DNA of 10,729 nucleotides from Thermoanaerobaculia bacterium (lineage in GTDB: Bacteria > Acidobacteriota > Thermoanaerobaculia > Gp7-AA8). The position numbers were made by a program, and so were the translations under genes. This document shows positions 6,512 through 10,729 of the stretch, piece by piece. Under the pieces are notes generated by a model. It was not told the DNA's origin. It worked only from the letters and a program-made list of their open reading frames with translations, and searched no databases. Numbering within the stretch: position 1 is the stretch's first letter; each line of letters starts with the position of its first letter. The DNA lies in the NCBI GenBank assembly GCA_017883215.1, contig JADGOA010000100.1, positions 1 through 10,729 on the forward strand. The letters run 5' to 3'.

Positions 6512-6513
6512 CC

Positions 6514-6540
6514 CAGGACTCAGGACTCAGGACTCAGGAC
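6514..6540 (+). repeat. Inverted heptamer array (CAGGACT) with tandem AGGA ribosome sites
   Basis: Twenty-seven bases with an exact 7-bp period, the perfect reverse complement of the array at 6386-6417, 96 nt away. Each unit contains AGGA, at 6515, 6522, 6529 and 6536. These end 24, 17, 10 and 3 nt before the GTG at 6543; the third copy is near normal Shine-Dalgarno distance. Confidence 0.9.
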
Positions 6541-6542
6541 CC

Positions 6543-7676
6543 GTGCTGCCCGATCCCGCCTACTTCGACCATCACGCAACGACGCCGTGCGATCCACGTG
6601 TGGTCGAGAAGATGCTGCCGTTCTTCAGCGAGATCTTCGGCAACCCGGCCTCGCTGACCCACGCTCACGGACGCAAAGCGGCCAGTGCGCTCGAGGACGC
6701 GCGTATCGCGGTAGCCCGCTTCTTCGCCGTCCAGCCTAGCGAGATCCTCTTCACCGCCGGTGCCACCGAGTCGAACAACATCGCCCTGAACCTCGTCGCG
6801 CCGGGGCAGCACCTGGTCACGACCTCGATCGAGCACCGCTCGATTCTCGAGCCGGCCAGACGCCTGGAACGGCGCGGCGTCGCATTGACGATCCTCGAGC
6901 CCGACCGCGAAGGCTTCATCAACCCCGAGCATCTGCGCGCCTCGATCCGTCCCAATACGCGGCTGGTGTCGATCGAAGCCGCGAACGGGGAGATCGGAAC
7001 CCTCCAGGCGATGGCTGAGCTGTCGGCGATCTGCCGCGAGCGCGGAGTCCCTTTCCACTCGGACGTGACCCAGGCGGTCGGGAAGGTTCCGGTCGATCTG
7101 TCGCAGCTCGATCTGGCCTCCTGGTCGGCGCACAAGTTCTATGGTCCGAAGGGAATCGGAGGCTTGTTCGCCCGCCGTGGCATCCGCCTCGAGCCGGTCA
7201 TCATCGGGGGCGGGCAGGAGAGGAACGCCCGCTCCGGCACGGTCAACATGCCCGGCACGATCGGGATGGCGGCGGCGCTGCAGTTGCGCTTCGGAGAGAT
7301 GGAGAAGGAAGCCGAACGCCTCACGGCGCTTCGCAACGAGCTATGGGAAAGGCTGGTCGCGGAGATTCCCGACGTTTCCGTCAACGGATCGCGGGGTTTA
7401 AGATTACCGGGGAATCTGAACGTCAGCATCGAACGCATCGAAGCGGACGCGCTGATCGTTGCCATGCGACGCTTCTCGCTTTCATCGGGATCGGCCTGCA
7501 GCTCCGGTCAGCGCGGTCCGTCGCCGATCCTCACGGCGATCGGCGTACCTGAAGCGGCGGCACTGGGATCGATCCGGATCGGGTTGGGGAAGTCGAACAC
7601 GGCGGAGGAGGTCGCGATGTTCGTCGACGACGCAAAGCGGGCAGTCGCGAAGCTCCGCGGTATTTCGGCGGGTTAG
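6543..7676 (+). CDS. Cysteine desulfurase, NifS/IscS type
   Basis: This is a 377-aa PLP-dependent class V enzyme that takes sulfur from cysteine as a persulfide for Fe-S clusters or other thiolation. I prefer GTG 6543, since 'PDPAYFDHHATTP' then sits at the N-terminus like 'IYLDNNATTP' in relatives; starting at 6489 would add 18 residues encoded mostly by repeats. Landmarks: 'FTAGATESNNIAL' (phosphate loop), 'SIEHRSIL' with the PLP-stacking His, 'ANGEIGT', 'HSDVTQAVGK' with the Asp that contacts PLP, 'SWSAHKFYGPKGIG' with Schiff-base Lys198, 'GGGQERNARSGTVNMPG', and 'SSGSACSSGQRGPSPIL' with Cys319. The short Cys loop puts it with group I (NifS/IscS) rather than SufS. Two differences from IscS: 'QRGPSP' replaces the usual 'xxEPSxV', and 'ANGE' replaces 'NNE'. 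No iscU, iscR or suf gene is adjacent. The PilZ gene starts 3 nt downstream. Confidence 0.9.
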   Translation: MLPDPAYFDHHATTPCDPRVVEKMLPFFSEIFGNPASLTHAHGRKAASALEDARIAVARFFAVQPSEILFTAGATESNNIALNLVAPGQHLVTTSIEHRSILEPARRLERRGVALTILEPDREGFINPEHLRASIRPNTRLVSIEAANGEIGTLQAMAELSAICRERGVPFHSDVTQAVGKVPVDLSQLDLASWSAHKFYGPKGIGGLFARRGIRLEPVIIGGGQERNARSGTVNMPGTIGMAAALQLRFGEMEKEAERLTALRNELWERLVAEIPDVSVNGSRGLRLPGNLNVSIERIEADALIVAMRRFSLSSGSACSSGQRGPSPILTAIGVPEAAALGSIRIGLGKSNTAEEVAMFVDDAKRAVAKLRGISAG

Positions 7677-7679
7677 GCA

Positions 7680-8381
7680 ATGAAGGTCGAGGTTGGATGC
7701 ATCCTTCTCGTCGACCGCTCTCGCGGTTCACTCCTCTTCCACGAGACGATTCTCCGCCGCCGGAACACCGTGGTCATCACGGCGCTCGGCGGCTCCGAGG
7801 GGTTGCAGCGCGCTCGAGAGGAACACCCGCACCTGATCGTCTTCGGATACGACCTGTTCGACATGGCCGGCCCGGAGTTCTGCCGTGAGATCCGCGCCGA
7901 CCAGGGGACGCAGCGGAGCTCGCTGCTGCTCGTGGCCGACCGCGCCAATCCCGAGCACGCCGATTTGTGCCTTTCCGCCGGCTGCAACGACGTCATCTAC
8001 CGCCCCATCCTGCGCCGCGAGCTCGATCGCAAGGTGCAGAAGCTGACCGCCATTCCGGTACGCCGGCAGCTGCGCACCCTCACCAAGATCGACGTCTCGC
8101 TCGAAAAGAACGGCCGTTTCGTCCTCGGCCGCAGCCTGAACATCTCGGCCAACGGCATGCTGCTGGAAATCGATCGTATGCTGCCGGGCGACGCCGACGT
8201 GCGGCTGCACTTCTATCTCCCCGGCGATGCCAGGCCACTGGAGCTGCAGGCGCACGTTTTGCGCGCCGAGTTCACCGGCACCATGGCAAAGTACGGAATG
8301 CAGTTCCTCACCGTGACGGAGGACGAGCGGCAGCGGATCGAGCAGTACGTGGAACGGCTTCGATCGCGCGAGCTCCTGTAA
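7680..8381 (+). CDS. Degenerate receiver domain fused to PilZ domain
   Basis: A 233-aa cytoplasmic protein. Residues 5-122 have the outline of a response regulator receiver: strand 'CILLVDRS' (7-14), 'ARE.HPHLIVFGYDLFDMAGPEFCREIR' (45-72), 'LLLVADR' (82-88), 'AGCNDVIYRPI' (100-110). Aligned to 'DLILLDLMLPxMDG', the phosphorylated Asp is Gly56; the acidic pair before it is only Asp12-Arg13, and the conserved Lys is Arg108. Phosphorylation is therefore unlikely. Residues about 126-230 are a PilZ domain with both c-di-GMP contacts: RxxxR at 128-132 ('RRQLR') and NxSxxG at 154-159 ('NISANG'). The likely role is a c-di-GMP-responsive adaptor, acting through protein contacts since no output domain follows. 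It starts 3 nt after the cysteine desulfurase and its stop overlaps the TPR gene by 1 nt (TAATG), so the three are probably one transcript. Confidence 0.85.
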   Translation: MKVEVGCILLVDRSRGSLLFHETILRRRNTVVITALGGSEGLQRAREEHPHLIVFGYDLFDMAGPEFCREIRADQGTQRSSLLLVADRANPEHADLCLSAGCNDVIYRPILRRELDRKVQKLTAIPVRRQLRTLTKIDVSLEKNGRFVLGRSLNISANGMLLEIDRMLPGDADVRLHFYLPGDARPLELQAHVLRAEFTGTMAKYGMQFLTVTEDERQRIEQYVERLRSRELL

Positions 8382-8890
8382 TGTCCAGACTCAAGGAAAT
8401 CGACATGGCCATCGTAGCGACGCAGGAGGAGGACTATCTCCGCGCCTACAACCTCTTTCTCGATCTCTACGGGACCGAATCCGGTCCGCGGCTGGACACG
8501 CCGAAAGCGGCGAACGGGCTGTCGTACTTCGGACTCTGCGTAGCCCTGGTGCAGAAGAAGTACAAAGAGGCCATCGATCTCTGCAGGCGCGCCATCGAGC
8601 TGGAGTTCTACAACGGCGACCATTACGCGAACCTCGCGCGCGTCTACGCGGTCGCCGGGAATCGCAAGAAGGCCCTCGAGACGGCGGAGAACGGCCTCAA
8701 GAGCGCCCCCGAAAGCGAGCTGCTCCAGCAGGTCCGATCCGAGCTCGGCATCCGCGCCCGTCCCCTCGTCCCCTTCCTCGACCGCAGCCATCCGATCAAC
8801 GTCACCCTCGGGCAATCGCGTCACGCGAAAAAGAGCGTGGCGGAAGAGAGGAAGAGCGTGGCGCGGGCGAGCAAGAACAAGAAGAAGTAG
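8381..8890 (+). CDS. Small TPR-repeat protein
   Basis: A 169-aa protein. Residues about 15-120 form helical hairpins of the tetratricopeptide type, clearest at 'YKEAIDLCRRAIELEFYNGDHYANLARVYAVAGNRKKALETAENGLKSAPES' in pieces (about 61-112), preceded by a more divergent hairpin ('DYLRAYNLFLDLYG'). Such repeats bind partner proteins. After the repeats comes 'RARPLVPFLDRSHPINVTLGQSRH', a Pro-rich segment that looks like a conserved docking tail rather than a TPR, and then a Lys/Arg-rich, likely disordered end. There is no signal peptide. Its ATG overlaps the PilZ stop codon, and no Shine-Dalgarno is visible, so it depends on coupling. A partnership with the PilZ protein is a reasonable inference from this overlap; the function is not known. 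Confidence 0.85.
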   Translation: MSRLKEIDMAIVATQEEDYLRAYNLFLDLYGTESGPRLDTPKAANGLSYFGLCVALVQKKYKEAIDLCRRAIELEFYNGDHYANLARVYAVAGNRKKALETAENGLKSAPESELLQQVRSELGIRARPLVPFLDRSHPINVTLGQSRHAKKSVAEERKSVARASKNKKK

Positions 8891-8916
8891 GGGGCAGCGC
8901 TGCGCGCTCGCGAGGG

Positions 8917-8962
8917 CGGTGGCGTCACCGGTCACGGGGTTGCGAGGTTGCGATGACCCCGT
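8917..8962. terminator. Weak hairpins in convergent gap
   Basis: The 100-bp gap between the TPR gene and the convergent glycosyltransferase has CGGTG/CACCG (8917-8921, 8926-8930) and ACGGGGT/ACCCCGT (8934-8940, 8956-8962). Either could help end transcription, but stems are short and no T tract follows. Confidence 0.25.
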
Positions 8963-8990
8963 CATGCACGGCCTCTCACAGTAACGCGAG

Positions 8991-9665
8991 TCATCCCCGG
9001 TACATCGCCGCCAGCTTCATCGGATCCGCGCCGCGTCGGTAGGCGATCACGATGCGCCAGTTCATGAGCGCCGTCGCGAGAACGCCTTTCTCGAGAAAAC
9101 GCCGGCCGGATGTGATGACGCGATCGGGGAGTACGACAACCGGCCCGCGATGCTTCATACGCACTGCGAGCTCGTAGTCCTCCATGATCGGGATCTCACG
9201 GAAGCCGCCGCTGGCGAGAAACACGTCGCGCCGGACGAACTGCGCCTGATCACCCCATGGGCAACGCGTCACCGCGGTCCGGGCGTTGATCATCTTCGCC
9301 ACGAGGCGCAGACGAAGGAACGGCTCGGCGAACGAGATGCGAAAACCCCCGAACGCGGCCCCTGCCGCCAACGCTTGTTCGACCGCCCGGCATGCGCCGC
9401 CCGGAAGCCGCGTATCGGCGTGAAGGAAGAGCAGGATCTCTCCGGCCGCCGCCTCCGCTCCGCCGTTCATCTGGCGCGCGCGCATTCGCTCGCCGGTGAT
9501 GACACGCGCTCCGGCGCGCCGGGCGCGCTCGACCGTCTCGTCGGAGCTGCCCCCGTCCGCCACGATGACCTCCGCCGCCCCCGATCCGCGGGCGGAATCG
9601 ACCGCCGCCGCGATCCGCTCCTGCTCGTCGAGAGAGGGGATGACGACCGACACTTTCGACGGCAT
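8991..9665 (-). CDS. Family 2 glycosyltransferase (TIGR04283-like)
   Basis: A 224-aa GT-A fold enzyme. I chose the ATG at 9665 because 'SKVSVVIPSLDEQERI' follows at once, the usual family start; the longer reading to 9758 would run into mobA. Motifs in order: 'VVIPSLDE' (7-14), 'VIVADGGSSDET' (33-44), 'GERMRARQMNGGAEAAAGE' in pieces (58-76), the metal-binding 'FLHADTRLP' (80-88), 'CPWGDQAQFVRRDVF' (135-149), 'GGFREIPIMEDYEL' (153-166) and the late 'SGRRF...GVLATALMNW'. The 'WGDQ' and 'IPIMEDYEL' motifs with short length fit the TIGR04283 group rather than long polysaccharide polymerases. There is no membrane segment, so it should be soluble or membrane-associated. Donor and acceptor are unknown. 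It is divergent from mobA with only 26 bp between start codons. Confidence 0.9.
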   Translation of the reverse strand: MPSKVSVVIPSLDEQERIAAAVDSARGSGAAEVIVADGGSSDETVERARRAGARVITGERMRARQMNGGAEAAAGEILLFLHADTRLPGGACRAVEQALAAGAAFGGFRISFAEPFLRLRLVAKMINARTAVTRCPWGDQAQFVRRDVFLASGGFREIPIMEDYELAVRMKHRGPVVVLPDRVITSGRRFLEKGVLATALMNWRIVIAYRRGADPMKLAAMYRG

Positions 9666-9671
9666 TTCCCG

Positions 9672-9681
9672 ATGGTACCCT
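9672..9681. promoter_or_regulatory. Overlapping divergent -10-like boxes on GGTACC
   Basis: Around the palindrome GGTACC (9674-9679) the minus strand reads TACCAT (9677-9672), ending exactly 7 nt before the glycosyltransferase ATG, and the plus strand reads TACCCT (9676-9681), 10 nt before the mobA ATG. Neither gene has a Shine-Dalgarno sequence. TANNNT close to the start codon is the pattern of leaderless transcription. No good -35 boxes are seen, so this is tentative. Confidence 0.35.
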
Positions 9682-9691
9682 ACGCCTCCGC

Positions 9692-10288
9692 ATGAACTGC
9701 TATGTCCTGGTCGGCGGCCATTCGCGGCGTATGGGACAGTCGAAGGTCGGCCTGCCATTCGCCGGCACGACGTTGCTGGGGCACATCGTCGGAATCGCGT
9801 GGCAGGCCTTCCCGCGCGTCGTCGCGGTGCAACGGCCCGAGGGCGAGCCGCTGCGCGGGGTGGAGACGATTTTCGAACCGCCGCACGATTCCGAGGCGCC
9901 GATCTTCGGCGTCCTGCGCGCGCTGCAGCATGCGCGTGCGCGCTGCTTCATACTGGCCGTCGACTATCCGCTCATCACCGCGGAGGTTCTGCGCTTTCTG
10001 CGGACCCGTTTCGAACAGAGCACTTCGGCCATGGTCGTTCCGGTCTGGTCGGGACTGGCGCAGGTACTCTGCGCAGGCTATTCGTTCGATCTCGAGCCGC
10101 GAATCGAGCAGCAGATCTCCGGCGGCCGGCTCAGCCTGCGCAGCATCGCCGCCGGCGCGGAGATCATTGCGGAAGACGATCTGCGCTCGCGCTTCCCCGG
10201 CGAGCCGCTGATGAATGTCAACACGCCCGACGATCTGCAGGAGGCAAAACGTCTGTATGACCAGCAAGGACTTCTCACATCTCGATGA
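9692..10288 (+). CDS. mobA: Molybdenum cofactor guanylyltransferase
   Basis: A 198-aa cytoplasmic enzyme that joins GMP to Mo-molybdopterin to make the bis-MGD cofactor of DMSO-reductase-type enzymes. It begins directly with the nucleotide-binding loop 'LVGGHSRRMGQSK' (6-18), where the usual 'GxDK' is 'GQSK' with Lys18 kept. 'FILAVDYPLI' carries the metal-binding Asp91, and 'LMNVNTPDDLQEA' is the standard C-terminal 'NxNTPEDL'. The segment 'APIFGVLRAL' (69-78) stands for the usual 'GPLAGL'. Length is normal. moaC starts inside its 3' end, supporting a molybdenum cofactor role over other MobA-like transferases. Confidence 0.9.
   Translation: MNCYVLVGGHSRRMGQSKVGLPFAGTTLLGHIVGIAWQAFPRVVAVQRPEGEPLRGVETIFEPPHDSEAPIFGVLRALQHARARCFILAVDYPLITAEVLRFLRTRFEQSTSAMVVPVWSGLAQVLCAGYSFDLEPRIEQQISGGRLSLRSIAAGAEIIAEDDLRSRFPGEPLMNVNTPDDLQEAKRLYDQQGLLTSR
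10239..10244 (+). promoter_or_regulatory. Ribosome binding site of moaC inside mobA
   Basis: AGGAGG is the strongest Shine-Dalgarno sequence in the window. It lies within mobA codons, 12 nt before the moaC ATG at 10257, and supports that start despite the 32-nt gene overlap. Confidence 0.65.
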
Positions 10289-10729
10289 AACCGGCGGCAT
10301 CTCCATGGTCGACGTCGGCGCCAAGCGGACCACGGTGCGCGAGGCCGTCGCCACGGCGAGCGTGCGCATGCAGCCCGAAACGCTGAAGCGGCTCGTCGAC
10401 CGCTCGCTGCCGAAGGGGGACGTGCTGACGACGGCGAAAGTCGCCGGCGTCCTGGCTGCGAAGCAGACGCCAGCGCTCATCCCTCTCGCGCATCCGATCG
10501 CCCTCGAATCGGTCGACATCACGTTCGACATCGACCAGCACAGCGGCACCATCGAGGTTCGCTCAATCGTCCGCTGCGAAGCGAAGACCGGCGTGGAGAT
10601 GGAAGCGATGATCGCCTGCGCCATCGCCGCCCTCACGATCTACGACATGTGCAAGAGCGCCGAGAAAGGCATCACCATCGACGGGCTGCAACTCATGCGC
10701 AAGTCGGGCGGGAAGAGCGGGACCTGGGA
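10257..10729 (+). CDS. moaC: Cyclic pyranopterin monophosphate synthase, 3' end cut
   Basis: MoaC completes the first step of molybdenum cofactor synthesis, turning the MoaA product into cyclic pyranopterin monophosphate. The 157 visible residues are almost the whole protein: 'FSHLDETGGISMVDVGAKRTTVREAVA' in pieces (6-32), 'KGDVLTTAKVAGVLAAKQT', 'LIPLAHPIALESVDITF', 'TGVEMEAMIACAIAALTIYDMCKS' in pieces (111-134) and 'LMRKSGGKSGTW', which normally lies only a few residues before the stop. Likely active-site residues are His79, Glu114/Glu116, Asp130 and Lys133. The usual 'LCHP' reads 'LAHP', with Cys replaced by Ala78. It overlaps mobA by 32 nt in another frame. The missing end lies beyond the window. 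Confidence 0.93.
   Translation, partial: MTSKDFSHLDETGGISMVDVGAKRTTVREAVATASVRMQPETLKRLVDRSLPKGDVLTTAKVAGVLAAKQTPALIPLAHPIALESVDITFDIDQHSGTIEVRSIVRCEAKTGVEMEAMIACAIAALTIYDMCKSAEKGITIDGLQLMRKSGGKSGTW

Noticed and set aside
6386..6540. CRISPR array
   Set aside because: Repeats are only 7-8 bp, directly tandem, without spacers, and no cas gene is near.
6489..6542. Extra 18 residues on the cysteine desulfurase
   Set aside because: They are encoded by repeat arrays and place extra sequence before the conserved N-terminus; GTG 6543 fits the family better, although the upstream start is not disproved.
7967..8890. Longer 307-residue reading of the TPR gene
   Set aside because: The first 138 codons overlap the PilZ gene out of frame and are Arg-rich shadow. 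The ATG at 8381 fits the gene junction.
9666..9758. N-terminal extension of the glycosyltransferase
   Set aside because: It would overlap the start of mobA, and it lacks similarity to the family, which begins at the ATG at 9665.

Overview
The window is GC-rich bacterial chromosome with tightly packed genes, several of them overlapping by a few bases. It looks like a free-living, Gram-negative-type soil or sediment bacterium: it has two lipobox proteins, an acidobacterial-looking signal peptidase I with a long insert, a PcnB-type poly(A) polymerase, and many short GC-rich palindromes between genes. Acidobacteriota is my best guess, but this is an inference from protein style; no rRNA or marker is present to prove it. 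I see no phage, IS element, CRISPR array, tRNA or rRNA.

Layout. 1-305: 3' end of a MocA/MobA-like nucleotidyltransferase (+). 306-506: convergent gap filled with palindromes, including a perfect 27-bp inverted repeat. 507-1238: lipoprotein with two retropepsin-like halves (-). 1309-2871: pruA, 1-pyrroline-5-carboxylate dehydrogenase (+), divergent from it. 2872-3162: gene-free stretch with three palindromes, then an AT-rich promoter that seems to start the next mRNA at its GTG codon. 3163-6393: a + strand unit of a beta-propeller-like lipoprotein, lepB and pcnB, each overlapping the next. 6386-6540: an unusual composite repeat tract (heptamer array, octamer array, inverted heptamer array). 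6543-8890: a second + strand unit of a cysteine desulfurase, a degenerate receiver-PilZ protein and a small TPR protein. 8991-9665: family 2 glycosyltransferase (-). 9692-10729: mobA and moaC (+), overlapping by 32 nt, with moaC cut by the window end.

How the genes work together. mobA and moaC belong to molybdenum cofactor synthesis, and the truncated first gene is probably from the same field (MocA family). lepB and pcnB are housekeeping functions of protein export and RNA 3' tailing. PruA feeds proline carbon into glutamate. The cysteine desulfurase / pseudo-receiver-PilZ / TPR unit combines sulfur mobilisation with a likely c-di-GMP-sensing adaptor; no functional link between them is established here.

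I do not see one clear undescribed system. The most unusual material is non-coding: the composite repeat tract before the cysteine desulfurase, the palindrome families (one lying in frame inside a gene), and -10-like boxes placed 7 nt before start codons that lack a Shine-Dalgarno sequence.
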